Assembly (NCBI GenBank): GCA_963978545.1
Contig: OZ021731.1
Location: 56,655,242-56,719,241, forward strand
Length of the DNA: 64,000 nucleotides
From: Linyphia triangularis
Lineage: Eukaryota > Arthropoda > Arachnida > Araneae > Linyphiidae
Direction of reading: 5' to 3'
The notes below the pieces were generated by a model that was given only the letters and a program-made list of their open reading frames with translations, did no database searches and had not been told where the DNA came from. A program made the translations under genes and the position numbers. Each line of letters opens with the position of its first letter. Positions within the stretch are counted from its first letter, which is position 1. Shown here piece by piece: positions 46,201 to 58,620 of the stretch.

Positions 46201-49024
46201 CGGATGACAGCTATTGAATGTTTGCCTTGTAAGTGTAAATTAAATAATCTTTTAATGTTTGGTATCAAAAACATTGAATTTGTATTCACGATTGTTTAAT
46301 TGTCTTTTGCGACTTCTTAAAATTGGAGTATAGCTCTGAAATGTTCAACATAAGTAGTTTTGACCTTCTAATTGTACCCATGACAAACAAAATGTTAAAA
46401 TTTTAATTAGTTATTTTTTAATTAATTTTTTTAATTATTATCATTATTATTATTATTATTATTTTTACAAAGTGGCTTCAAATAGAGATACAGCTCTGAA
46501 ATTTTCAACATAAGTAGTTTTAGCCTTCTAATTGTAGTTTTGAAAAACAGAATTTTAAAATCTTGGTCAGTTTTTTTTAATTAATTTTTTTAACAAATTA
46601 ATTATTATTATTACTATTATTTTTTTTTTTTTTTCAAAACGATATCTAACAGGGCTACACCTCTGAAATTTTCAACATAAGTAGTTTTAGCCTTTTAATT
46701 AATCTTTTGAAAAATAGAAAGTTAAAATTTTGATTAAGTTTTTTTTAATTAATTTTTTAATTACTTAATAAGTATTTTATAAAACGATTTCTAATAGGGC
46801 TATTGCTCTGAAATTTTCCTCATAAGTGGTCTTGCCCTTCTAATTGGATATAAAAAACAGAACTTTAAAATTTGATTAGTTTTTTTAATTAATTAATAAA
46901 TATTTCACAAAACCATTTCTAATAGGTCTACAATTCTGAAATTTTCGACATAAGTAGTTTTGGCCTTCTAATTGGACTTTAATTTAAAATTTTGATTAGC
47001 TTTTTTTAATAATCTTTTTTTATCATTAACAAATACTTCACGAAATGATTTCCATTAAAGCTACAGTATTGAAATTTTCAACATAAGTAGTTTTGAACTT
47101 TTGGCAAAAAGAATGTTAAAATTTTAATTTGTTTTTAATTAATTTTTTAATTAATAGTTAAATAAAATGCGACTTCTAATGAGCCAAAGAGCTCTGAAAA
47201 TTTCAACGTAAGTAGTTTTTGTCTTCTAATATTGTTTTTCACAAACCACGTATTAAAATATTCTCAAAAGGGTGTTGTATTAATGGGAATTTTTTTTTCT
47301 CGACTAGGGAGGGGCTTCCAATATTAAGGTTCACTCAGCAATTATTTTTTTAGTAAGAGAAGCGAGCTTACGCTCACGCAGCAATGAACCCTTTTAGGCT
47401 CCTTTCACACTATCCGATTTCTGTCGAACGACAAAAAATAGGAAGACAAAAAGTCGGGTGTTTCAAAGCAGCCTGTTAGCACCCGACGGCTGCTAACGGC
47501 TGTCGCCGGATAATGCGAAAGGAGCAATTCCCTTCTTCACGCCTCTAAAAGAATTTTTGTATCCCTACTTTTTGTCTTCCGATAGAAATCGGATAGTGCG
47601 AAAAGTGCCTTAAGCGAGCCTATGCTTGCACAGCAATGATCCTTTCAAGGAGTGAAGTAAGCCTGTGCTTATTATGAACTTTTCAGCGAGCGAAGCGAGC
47701 TTGGTCTAACGAAGCAAGGAACCTTCCTGAGAGCGAAGCTCCAAAAACTGGGCGGGGCCACACAGCTAGGTAAAAAATTGTACATGGTAAAATTTCATAG
47801 CGAAGCACGGGTATTCAGCTAATAGATTTATAAATATTAATTAATTAACCTCATGAAGTAAGGTAATACAAACCTCGTTTTAAAATTTGAGTGTTACTGT
47901 TATATTCAAAGATCAATTATCGGATTTTATTGTTTCAAATTAACTTGCTGTAGGGGTTGAAAGGGAGATGAGAAGGTGGGGGGCGGGGGGGGGAAGAATC
48001 GATTGGACTTTTGGGCAGTCGTAAATTTTCCTTAGAATAGGCCTTGGTGCAAGGTGGTTAAATTTTGTTCAAACTTTAATTTTTTAATTGGATGTCATAA
48101 TGAAATGTTAAAAAATAGTTATGTAATAAATTTCAATACGGTTAAATACTTTAAAACCTCTTTCATACTCCTGTTGTTTAGTGTTTCATACCACTTTTCT
48201 CCACTTTGCATTTATTTAATTTTCAAAATCCATGTGGGTACAAGTGCACCCTCTTGCATCATTTTGGCGACGCCCATGTCTTCCCTTCTTTCCATCTGCA
48301 AGTAACCCTGCCTACGCTAATGAATTTCATTGCACTTTGTTTTAGATCTCTGTTCTGAAAATTATTCTGGGAATGCTGCTTCCTAGGAATGCGTCAGTGT
48401 TTACAATCTAAATTTATTTCTTTTTCAAGTGCAATGAGTGCACCAAATTTTGGAATTCGTAGGCTGAAGAGTGCATTCCAACACAGTGGCAGCGACCTAG
48501 AGCCAAAATTGGGAGGGGAGGCTAAATTTTGACGATATCGCAAACAAAAGCTCCAAAAGAACAAATAGTGAATGGACATGAGACTCTACTCCCCCCCCCC
48601 CCCCATAGCCGCCACTTGTGTTCCAACAAATATGTTTTAACAAAACAATTCAAGTGAACAACCCGTTTCTCACCTGCAGCTTATTATCCACTGTCTTGAC
48701 GACAATTTCCTCAGGCTGATATTGACTGACATCGAACCTCAGTCTTAGCCTCTTGCCATCTTCCGAGTCCTGGATGAGGGGGGAACTGAGACCGTCCAGC
48801 CATGTCCTAACCTCGGATCTGTGGGTGGTGGTGTTGTCGGTTGCTGCCGCCGTGTGACTCTGGATGCGTGGCAGTTCCCTATCCATCAGCTGTGACCTGA
48901 ACCTGTTCATCTCATCCTCCATGAGTTTCATCTCGCTATCGAACTTTTCGCGGATCGAGCTGAACTCGCGGTCGATGACGCTGAAGTCGGTGCGGAGGAG
49001 AGGAAGTCGGCGTTCGAAAGACAT
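43250..49024 (-). CDS. Small heat-shock protein (alpha-crystallin/HSP20 family), two coding exons
   Basis: Exons 48674-49024 (117 codons) and 43250-43441 (63 codons plus stop) join in phase 0 through a GTGAGA donor and TTTTAG acceptor, giving 180 residues. Residues 1-85 are the variable N-terminal arm with a charged, coiled-coil-prone start. The alpha-crystallin domain runs from about 90 (LRLRFDVSQYQPEEIVVKTVDNKLQV) to about 165 and includes YNREFLLPKG and the signature DGVLTVEAP. IPI at 175-177 is the C-terminal IxI motif that docks on neighbouring subunits in the oligomer. The role is ATP-independent holding of unfolding proteins in the cytosol. The intron splits the crystallin domain and carries 4.4 kb of transposons. 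A 5' UTR acceptor lies just upstream of the ATG. Confidence 0.93.
43734..44145 (+). mobile_element. Small TIR element with 5-bp duplication
   Basis: The ends are CAGGGTTCCCAC and GTGGGAACCCTG, with TATAA on both sides (43729-43733 and 44146-44150). The interior repeats AAAATGCTTAGAGGT phrases. Its left part is related to the fragment at 9066, which carries a hAT-type zinc finger, so a hAT-like origin is inferred. It lies in the heat-shock gene intron. Confidence 0.75.
46313..47822 (+). mobile_element. Helitron-like array with ~150-bp tandem units, nested in the hAT-like element
   Basis: CTCTGAAATTTTCAACATAA followed by GTAGTTTTG recurs at roughly 46330, 46493, 46652, 46805, 46934, 47069 and 47200. 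A GC-richer tail with GAAGCGAGC phrases follows, then ACAGCTAG near 47760-47770, and finally a second tail ending GGGTATTCAGCTAA|T at 47822 that matches the end of the 6734-8148 element. The 5' end is unclear. Confidence 0.55.
47397..47609. mobile_element. 213-bp Harbinger-type MITE
   Basis: The ends GGCTCCTTTCACACTATCCG and (complemented) GGCACTTTTCGCACTATCCG continue into GATTTCT-TCG on both sides, and TTA flanks both (47394-47396 and 47610-47612). A 3-bp TTA duplication with GG-starting ends is typical of PIF/Harbinger. It sits inside the Helitron-like tail, so it is the youngest layer of that nest. Confidence 0.8.
48055..48673. other. Remaining intron of the heat-shock gene
   Basis: Sequence between the hAT-like element and exon 1, with a C run at 48592-48604. 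Nothing else was recognised. Confidence 0.4.
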
Positions 49025-49048
49025 CTTTTATGTGGGTTTTTCTAATCT
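49025..49048 (-). other. 5' UTR splice acceptor of the small heat-shock gene
   Basis: On the minus strand CCTTTCTCTTCCAG ends at 49047, 22 bases before the ATG. This is a strong pyrimidine tract plus AG, so the first exon is probably non-coding and lies further right. Confidence 0.55.
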
Positions 49049-51559
49049 GGAAGAGAAAGGAAAGTTTTGTTTTATTAAATGTTTCTTTTACACAAGAAGC
49101 CGCCTGTAAAACATTGTCAATTAACTTTTTTAATAAGATGTAAGGGGAAAAAGAATGCTTTAAAGCCATCGACCGTGTTTTGCATTATCGTCAATGCCAA
49201 GTTGGTAAAGTCGAAACAAGTTGTACAGATTTAATGCAAAGCCACACATTTTTCTAATCTTTGTCCACGTTAATAACTGTCAGCAATGTTTAAAAGTGTT
49301 TTTCTACGTCAAATAATCTTGATTTTTTAACTGACGTTATTTGATTTGCTGCACAAAAATGTCCTGGAATATATTTCTAAAACATCAAATGTTAATTTTA
49401 ATTTGTTGTAAAATGATGCTACATAAAATTTTAGATTTTGTTGCTTACTGGAAAAAGGACACAAAGATACGGAATAAGTGAAATAATTTCAGAACATTTA
49501 CCATCACTATTATGTAAAAGTACGAATATTTTTCAACAGTTTGGGAATTTAGTTCAATTGTTATGTAAATAATCACAGTAAAATTAAGTCAGGACTTATT
49601 TATTTTGCGATATAGAATAATTGATATATGGACCAACTTCCCGAGTTACATTGTAAATTCTGTACTGTTAAATATTTTTCTGAACCACTTGAAAATCAAA
49701 TTGTCTGTATTACCTTGATCTATATGAAAGAAATATCAAGCCCACATTTGGAAATTGTTAGACAGAATCAGGTCAGAAAAAAGTCAGGTAATAAACATAG
49801 AACCGTTGTTGATAGATATTTTTTTAAAATTATAATTCAACTAAAATACAAAAAAAACATGGATCTACTTCAATAACGAGTTACGTTACTAGTTTAGCTA
49901 CGATAGAAAAATTACGATAATATTTCACCATGAATTGGTACAAAATAATTCGAAATTCCCCTACAAACATCTAACATTCGTGTGCCTTTCGAGAAGTGTT
50001 ATTTTTTTTTACTGCACTTTTGGAGTGGAAAATATTTCAGAACGTTATAAAATGGCAATATAAGAAAATAATTTACAAATGAAGAGCTCTGTGTATAGCG
50101 GGACAATTTCAATTTAGAAAAGTGTGAATTTAGATAAACATATTTTTCAACTACCTTTGCAAACGCTCTTTCCATACATTTTTTTGTTTTTCAACTAAAA
50201 TATTTTAATTGCCAAAATGATAGAATTATTAGCAAATATAAATGTGATTCATAAAAATGAATTTTTTAAAGTCGCTCAGGATTGACATAACTAAGGCTCT
50301 AGGTTAGAGAGAGATATACATTTTTGCACATATAACTGTTTAATATGAAAAGCTGATCCTAAAAGGGATATCTTTTTTATGCTTGTCATGCTAGACGCTA
50401 TTTCTTCCACAAGTATGAAAATACTAAATCAATTTTAATGAAGCTGGAAAGCTGCATATACTGTTAAGGGTTTTGTTGATTCCTAGAGTATATAAAATTT
50501 TTTTTCGTTCTAATACTGTAGCAATGGAGGATGGTTACCATGGTAATGGTTTGTGAAAACTTATCAAACTTCTAAAAATTCAGTTATGGTCCAGCAAAAC
50601 TTCTTTCCCCGCTGCGAGGGAATAGATTGATTGGCTAATTTATTTTCATAGCGCAAAAACAACACTTAGGGTCATGCTACGTCAAACCCTCGTTAAAATA
50701 ACTGAAAATATGAAAGAAAGAACAATTAAAATTTACAAGGCTTTAATTAGGAAAAACTTTAAATCAAGTGTGAGGGAATAGAACTTTCTTTAATTTAATT
50801 CCCGGTGCTATTAAAGATATAAAGAACTGGAAGACCACAGCCAATAGGTGAACTGCCTTGATAAATTTCTTGAAAAGGCCAAGGTTCACCAATGACTATT
50901 GAGTCAATTATTAAATTCCATTGATCTTAAAAACGGCTGTTTTTAATGCTTTCATAATTGTTAATAAGTGTGATAGGTGATAGCTATCTTATGACGGGTC
51001 TTAAAAAATGGAATATAAACATGTAACTATCTTTCAAAATCAGGTAACAAAGGCAATCCTTCAAAATCAACAGCAATTATAAGGAAGAAGACATCTTAAA
51101 AACGGCTGTTTTTAATGCGTTCATAATTGTTACTAAGTGTGATAGGTGGTAGCTATTTACCCCTTCCTTCCGTTGCAAAACCCTTAAATGATTTACAAAG
51201 AACATCTGCAACAGAACGTTGGAGAGCAGTTATTCTTGGAAATTGCTGCCATGTCACAGCTGGATGCAGCCGGGACGTAGATCTCAGACTGAGAGAGACC
51301 TTCAGGAATGTAAATAAAAGAAACCAAAACAGTCGGGAAATTCAAACTTTAGCACGGCATCTCGAAATAACCTACGAAAGAAAATCCAACTGGCATCACC
51401 CCCGTTGTGGAACACCCGACGAGTTTTCGAAGCTTGTCAGGAGTACCTCGTCTTGAAAGAACCCTCCCACAAAGATCGGGTGAAAAGATGTCACTTATCT
51501 AGGAAGGATCACATTGTAGTCCATTGAAGAGAAAGTTTTGAGTTTCTTGATTCTTCTTT

Positions 51560-51600
<41 letters not shown>

Positions 51601-53013
51601 GGAGTGCAATGGTAAAACTTAAATGAAATGAAAATCTTGCTCGATCGTCCTAGCCTAATTTGTATTAGAATTATAGGTCGAGAAAAACGTTGATAACAGT
51701 GTCAAACTTCTTTATGGACTAATGGGGCACTTGTACTCGCTTTATTTGAAACCCTATTAATTCTTTATAGAAATAAAATTTATTTTGTTCTATAATAAAT
51801 TTACTTAATTTAAACTACGATAATTTTGGACAGACAAGTTTTGTAAACAAATATCACCAACTCCAATTCTTTCTAATAAATAAATTCACGCACGCATAAA
51901 AAACGACCTACAAGTTTTTCCAAAATCATTTTTCATACATTCCTGTTTCACCGGTCCTTTGAAACATTTAGTAAAGTGATGCGTTTGTAGAAGCAGCTTT
52001 TTAGGGGGAGCGACTGTTACAACCTAACCTGTTTCGAGCCATGCACGTGAAAACAAATTTAAATAAAATAGTTTTCTAAAAAGGTGAAATAAATGCATTT
52101 TGGTCAGAATGCACGAATAAAAGATTTTTTTTGGTTTTCTAGATATTTTTATTTTTCATGGTAGAGATACATTTTCCTGATAAATGTTCCTATATTACGA
52201 AAAGTAACTGGTAATTAAATAGTGATGGGAATATTTTGAATAATAACTTGTTATTCTAAAGAGGATGTATACATTCAAAAATTTAAGAACGTCATTTGAT
52301 AGCATCTGCAAGGCAGATGTGCCTTATTGACAGAAATGCTTATTTTGTTGGAATGTGACGAAAATATTTGAGAGCAAGCATTGATAAGCTAATTCTGTCA
52401 CGATTCACACTCACTCACGTTTGAATTCAAAGTCCATTATAAATCTTCTGCTTTATTGATAGTTTACCTGGTATTATCGGATGTGTCTATGAAATGAAAT
52501 AATACAAGGACGAATTTGTTAATAAATTATTTTATACAAGTAAACAATTTCTGACAAGCTACATGATTTTGCATTTTTGGAACTGGGACAATCGAAATTT
52601 TTAAAAAATTTAATGCCTTATTTTTAAATTATTTATTTACGTACTATGCAACTAAATATTTTAAATCGTTTTATATAAATACAAATTAATTTGTTCTAAT
52701 ATTACAATAACCGAATTTGCTGAAGATTTAAATAATTAATATGGATAGGGTGCTTTAAAAAAAAAAAAAAACATTCATTCAAATTAAACGCCTTTTATTA
52801 AAGAACTTTATCTGGTAAATTGTAAAGCACAGGTTTTAATTTATTAAACATTAAAAGGTTGATAAATTTTACTTGAATTCACCTAATCGTAGTAAAGTTG
52901 TCTTCTTTGAATGTTTACATTTAATAAAATTGCTAATGAATTCTTCAAAAGAGTAGAAATATCATTGAATCTTTTATAAAACCTCCAAAATTAATACTTT
53001 TGAACATACTACA
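49049..53013. other. No gene recognised; probable 5' intron or upstream region of the heat-shock gene
   Basis: AT-rich sequence. It contains the 64-bp duplication at 50924/51093 and a 38-base A run at 51562-51599. An open frame of 109 codons at 51127-51456 has no recognisable motif and overlaps the duplication. Confidence 0.4.
50924..51156 (+). repeat. 64-bp direct repeat pair
   Basis: ATCTTAAAAACGGCTGTTTT through GATAGGTG.TAGCTAT occurs at 50924-50987 and 51093-51156 with few differences. Confidence 0.85.
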
Positions 53014-54429
53014 TCTCTATATTTAAAAAGCAATGCCCTTACTCACTCATCACTAATTCTCTCACTTAATCATTATCTCACTCACGTATAATCGCAGCTT
53101 TCAAATGTCAACAAGGACAAACATAGAAAAAGTAAGCTATTCCGGTTTCGATTAAAAAAAAACTTAAAGTTGATTAATCGAAACCCGAATAGGGGTCGGA
53201 GAGGTATCAAACGAGAAAAAAAAAATAGGTATTCAAATGTCCCACTTCTAATATAGTCACAATTCAGATACTTGGTACAAATACTAACAAGGGATCTAAA
53301 AAGGGTCAAACGTTCCAAACGAGGGATATTTAAATATTCCATAAAAAAAAGCTATTTCGATATCAATATATCAATTAACCAACTTTAAGGGGTCGAAAAG
53401 GGGTCAAACTTTTCAAACGTGGAATCTTCAAACGTCCTACTTTCAACATAGTTACACCTCTTATATTCGGTACAAATGTCAAAAAGGTTAAGCATAGAAA
53501 AAGTATACTATGCTGATATTAATTGACTAATTTTAAAGGGCTGAATAGTGATCGAGACATTCAAAAAAGAAAGTATCTCAATGTTTCACTTCCAATATAG
53601 TCAAAACTCAGAAAATCGGTATAAATATCAAAGAGGGAGGATAAGCATAGTGAAGGAAAATATTCCGATGTCAATTAACCAACTTTAAGAGATCTAAAAT
53701 GAGTCAAACGTTCCAGATGAGATATATTTAAATATTCCACCTCCAATATAGTCACAACTTTAATATTTGGTATAAATTTCAACAAAGGCAAGCATAGAAG
53801 AAGTAAATTATTTCGATGTCGATTAACCAATTTGAAAGGGTCGAAAAAAGATCAAACGCGGAATATTCAATTGTCCCACAAAGCATTGAAGAATTCAACT
53901 CTTCGGATGTTGATTAACGAATTTTCAAGGGTTGAAACCTTCCAAAGGAGGAATATTCAAATGCTCCACTTCCAATACAGTTGCAATTCTGAACTTTGCT
54001 ATCAAAGACAATCATAGATAAGGTATTAAGATATTCCGATTTTGATTAACTTAGTTTATGAAGTCGAAATGTTCCAAATGAGGAATATCCCAATGTCCCA
54101 TGTAATCGTAGTTCTGAAATTTGGTACAAAAGTCAACAGGAACATAAAAACATTAAGCTATTCCGATCTCGATTAACCAATTGCAAGAGGTTGAAAAGGG
54201 TTCAAATATGCCAAACGAGGGATATTCAAATGCCCCACTTCCAATGTAGTCACAACCTGAAATTTGGCTCTAATGTCGTAATGTCAGCAAGGGTTAGTTT
54301 AGAAAAAGTAAGATATTCTGAACTTGATTAACCAATTTTAAAGATTCGAAATGGGATCAAAAACACGAAAAGTGGAAGGCATGAATTCACTAAAATGCAC
54401 ATCGTCAAATTCCACTGGTATTCAGCTAG
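53014..54429 (+). mobile_element. Helitron-like element with internal tandem repeats, copy 2
   Basis: The start is A|TCTCTATATTTAAAAAGCAA and the end is GGTATTCAGCTAG|T. The following TTACTCACTCATCACTAATTCT matches the 6734 copy. About eight degenerate ~150-bp units with GGGATATTCAAATGTCCCA and TCGATTAACCAA fill it. At 1416 bp it is within one base of the other copy, although the units have diverged. Confidence 0.7.
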
Positions 54430-54977
54430 TCTACCATGAAAGGGACTGTATTCTAAAATAACACAAATATGGGCACACACATAAATTACTTTCGAAACTC
54501 TTTAAATATTTTAGTACATTTATTTTCTTGTTTTGTAGCAGTGTACCATGTAAATGTGATGACATTCTTTTTAGACATTCAAATTTAACAAATTGAAGTT
54601 TGCGGTGTTAACAAAACAACCGTATATTTCGTAAAAGTATAAATGATTTGTCAAAAAAAAAAAAAAAAAAATTACATAGGTTTTATTTACGATTGTCTTT
54701 TTAAATTCCAATTAAAAGTTTAATTTTAATCGAAAATAATTTTGATTACACTTCAAAGTTATTTCGAATTTCATCTGAAAATAAAAACTTAACAATTAAT
54801 GCAGAGTCAAACTATACATATCAATCAAAATATACATTAAGAAATACAATTTGAAGCTAATAGGTGTTTACAAGTACATCACTGAAAAAAACGGTTAAAA
54901 AAATAAATTTTAAGATAAAATTAATCACATAAAAATTATTTCTCTTCTTCTTGAGTCAAAAGAACACAAAAAAAAAA

Positions 54978-55010
<33 letters not shown>
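54978..55010. repeat. (AAT)n microsatellite
   Basis: About eleven AAT units, bordered by A runs. Confidence 0.95.
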
Positions 55011-55012
<2 letters not shown>

Positions 55013-55241
55013 AAAAAAAAAAAAAAAAAAAAAAAAATCATATGCACCACTAAAAATCTGAAATTCATTTGTAAGATATTCAAGCCATAATCGATGTTTT
55101 GTAGCATGAATCGATATTCATATATCGCATACTGTATATCGATGCTTATCAAAACACGAATTTAAGATCGACGTAGGCAGCCACCCACAGATTCAACATC
55201 ATTCCGGCGAAACAACCGGTTCATGTCAGTGTACTCATTTC

Positions 55242-55250
55242 CTTATATAG
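55242..55250 (-). promoter_or_regulatory. Candidate TATA box on the minus strand
   Basis: The minus strand reads CTATATAAGG in a locally GC-richer stretch, in the right orientation for the heat-shock gene. GAA/TTC blocks lie upstream (55295-55320), but none forms a perfect nGAAnnTTCn heat-shock element. No strong donor follows. Weak candidate. Confidence 0.22.
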
Positions 55251-57475
55251 AGAACAGGCACTACCCCTTTCCCAAGCCCCTTTCTTACGACAGAAAGTCT
55301 TTATTCTTGACCTAATGACATCTAAGGGAAAATGAGTTTTTATTGATGAAGGCTGGCACGGCAGCAGACGGATAACTATTCTGAAGTTTGAGTACTTTTA
55401 CTTTTAATGGAGTTAGAAGGAAAGTGTGTACACTTGAGTTATCTATACATACTTTCTGACAAAGATACTTGTTTAGTATGGTAAATAACACAGATGGTTA
55501 ATCACACAACAATATTGAATGTAATGCTAGTGAAAATTTCCTCAGCGATTGTTTTAAGAGCAATTCATTAAAATTGAATAAAATTAATTCTCCATTGGAT
55601 TTATTGTATAAAATAAAATTGCGCCAGTTTAATGGATCAAAATAGATTTAAAAAATTTAAGTAGATGGTGTTCTTCGTATAAATATCCCTACAGGGAATA
55701 TAAACGGTGCCGATTTGATCGATTTATTGTGCTTTTGATTTAACCGACTCCTGTTTAAACAGACTGTGGATTTCAAAATACATTTTTTCAATGCAACTCA
55801 TTCTTTTTTCTTTTTTTTTTTAATTCAACGAAATTTTTTAGAAATGTCCTGCAACTTACTTGACTAACAAGTTTCTCCGCATTGACTTTCCCTTAATAAT
55901 AATCTGCCTGTCGTACAACTTTTTAAGTATATCTAAATAAACTGGTTTGATTATTTCAGAAAAAGTTCAGTTTTATTACACATTTCTATAACTGGTTAAT
56001 ATGAAAAGAAGTATGCAATCTTCATTCCTGAAAAAAGTATGTTATTGATCTATTCGTCTTGTGTAAACATAGTAGAGAAAATAATTGCAATGAGATGTCA
56101 AATTTGTCTGAGGAAACTAGGACATTTGCTAGGTAAAGACATACCTTAAAAGACTTCTTTTTCAGATTCATTCTAAATCGTTTTATTAAACGGTATACTG
56201 CATAAACAATTCTGTTTTTAAAGCCAAATATAAACTGAAAAAAGTTAATTTCCTATTGTACCCTTGGTAGTTTTGATATGAATTTAAAGAGAAGAAGTTT
56301 GTTTGATTCCTGTTTTAGATAAACTAAAACTATTTTCTTTTGTTGTCTTAAGACAGTATTGAAAACCATACAGAATAAAAAATGCACACAACGAGGGGAA
56401 CGATGGGAATGGAGGTGATTTCTGATTCCATAAAAGAACAATATTTTAAGCCGATATTTTTTCTCCCAACGAACTATTCTGTTGCCACATTTAGAAAAGC
56501 AAATCTCTTGAGAGGTGCTACGAGTTTGCTCAGAGTTGACAGAGAATTGTTTGTTTAAGAGGAGATGGAAAGAGTTTTGAGATGGGAAAAATTTACAGGA
56601 ACAGTCAAATGAACACGAGTAGGCAAACAAGTTGAACAAGAACTCCATCTTGGAACAGGGAAAGTAAATATATGCTGGGCGAAGGACAGCGTATGTATTA
56701 CTTTTCAGTACTTTTTTTATTTTTCGTTCTTGGCCACTTTTTTTTATTTTATTCTATCTCCAAAATCCGGGTACAAGACTTCAGGAGGTATGTTAAGTGA
56801 TCACAGCGCATAAATAAACAACGGTGAGAAGGCAATGTTCCAAAACTCTCACTAAGAGCTGTGTGTATAAGAAAGAATTTAAAAATAATGGAGTAGGGTC
56901 AAGAGCTTAGCGCTAATGTTTCTTTTTGTTTTTGTAAATTTATTAAAAATATATTCGAACAGAATGCCTGATGGAGGTTAAAGCGATAATGCAGAAGAAT
57001 CACATCTCACGTGATGGAACAAGCGAGGAAAAAAAGTATCATAAGTACTGTAATTTTTTTGTATTATAATTTGCTATTTTTTTTTATAAAATAAAATTTG
57101 CTATTTTTTTTTTTATAAAAGAAAATTTGCTAATGCTGAAGAAGGAACTTTCAAACTACCTAATAGTAATTTAAATTTTCATTGATTAATGCATAATTAA
57201 AAGATTTACACTTGACAGCCAAACAGTAGGTTAAAATTAATCCATCGGACTAGAGAGTCTCTAGATTTATCTTATTACAATAAAAATTAAGTCTTATTCG
57301 TCTTGCTGTGATGCAATGAAAATTATCGAAAATTTTAATAATCTCTTATCTAACCGTTGGAATTTACAGCTTTACATTTACTCCATTTTGAAAGTTAATG
57401 GATCTAACTGAAGCTGTAAAATAAAGATATTTGTTGCGTAAACAGTCAGCATTACAGACAGACACTAATTTACCC

Positions 57476-57755
57476 AAGAATTGCATTAAAATAATTTTAT
57501 TAGCCAACGTTTGGAACATGTTTCTCTTCTAGAGTCGGTAGTATGGAAGAAAATTATGATATTTTTTTTTTTTTTTTTACCATTCTTGCTAAAACCGTTT
57601 ATCAATGTTGTCCAACTTGGTGTATCTTGGTGTTTTCGCTGAACAGTATTTTTTTAGTTGCTATAGAAAAAAGAATTGCATTAAAATAATTTTATTAGCC
57701 AACGTTTGGAATATGTTGCTCTTCTAGAGTCGGTAGTATGGAAGAAAATTATGAT

Positions 57756-57797
<42 letters not shown>

Positions 57798-57887
57798 ATT
57801 CTTGCTAAAACCGTTTATCAATGTTGTCCAACTTGGTGTATCTTGGTGTTTTCGCTGAACAGTATTTTTTTAGTTGCTATAGAAAAA
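57476..57887 (+). repeat. ~195-bp tandem duplication
   Basis: Units begin AAGAATTGCATTAAAATAAT at 57476 and 57671 and end GTTGCTATAGAAAAA. They differ by a few substitutions and mainly by the T run (16 against about 38 bases). Confidence 0.92.
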
Positions 57888-58212
57888 CGTTACATTCAAA
57901 AATAATAGTTAAATTATTGAATAATTGTGCTCAAAATGCATTGAATTAATCTGCTTAAAATAGGGATTTGCTGCTTAAAAAACATAGCATTATAGCCTAT
58001 TATTTTAAACTTTTTTATTGAACTGAATTAACACTATCAGTTCCCTTGTGGATATAGAGACATTTCCGCACTACTTAATTCTTTTTGGCACCACTTGGTT
58101 AAAAAAAAAATCGCATTCTCGCGCCAACTCGGTTTGACACTCTGACACACTTCTTTATTTTTTTAATGTTAGAATTTTTTGTTTGGCTACACTCTTTAGT
58201 TTTTTCACTTAC

Positions 58213-58620
58213 AAATCTTCAGAACAAACACGTGTGTGCTGCTAGAGAACAGACTCAACTTGAATTTTTCAGTAGCCCACATATTCCAGGTATCGGTTTC
58301 CTTCAACGCCAGTCATTTTAATCGAAGGTTACTTTCTGAGAAATGCTTCTGTGAAACACAAGCACAGAACTAACCGAATAGCGAAGGTTGGAGTAGAGTT
58401 AAGTTGTACGTGGGCGTCTCAGTGAAAAGTCTGCGGGCGTTCAAGATACAAAGCTACCCTCGGTCCATAAATAGTCACGAACGACGTGACTGGGTGGAAC
58501 AAACAGTTGTGTTGTTTCCCCTACAGGGAAAAATCATGATTGATTTATTTTAATGGCAACGTGCGAGACCGTTCCAGGAACGCTCTGTTATCGAACATTT
58601 AATCTGAATTTAAGAAAGTC
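58213..58620 (-). promoter_or_regulatory. GC-richer block with minus-strand splice donor: possible first exon/promoter
   Basis: A good donor GTAAGTG on the minus strand ends a possible non-coding exon at 58213. Upstream (to about 58620) the sequence is clearly less AT-rich and carries many GAA/TTC pairs (for example GTTCCAGGAACG), mostly spaced three or four bases apart rather than the two of a perfect heat-shock element. It could be the heat-shock gene promoter joined through a ~9-kb 5' intron, or an unrelated start. Confidence 0.22.

Larger units (their letters stand above)
44350..48046 (+). mobile_element. hAT-like element with 8-bp duplication, expanded by nested insertions
   Basis: The ends are CAGGGCCTATTCTAA and TTAGAATAGGCCTTG, flanked by GTGCAAGG at 44342-44349 and 48047-48054. 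Near each end GGGCAGTCGT recurs; at the left it is repeated three to four times in about 90 bp. No transposase was recognised. A similar terminus (CAGGGCTTATTTTACGAGTAGTCGTGG) occurs inside at 45817, probably a related nested copy whose other end I cannot find. Confidence 0.82.

Noticed and set aside
51127..51456. 109-codon open frame
   Set aside because: It overlaps the 64-bp direct repeat, has no recognisable motif and no splice or promoter context.
56253..56648. 131-codon minus-strand open frame
   Set aside because: Low-complexity Phe/Ser/Lys-rich composition in AT-rich DNA with no motif; compatible with chance.
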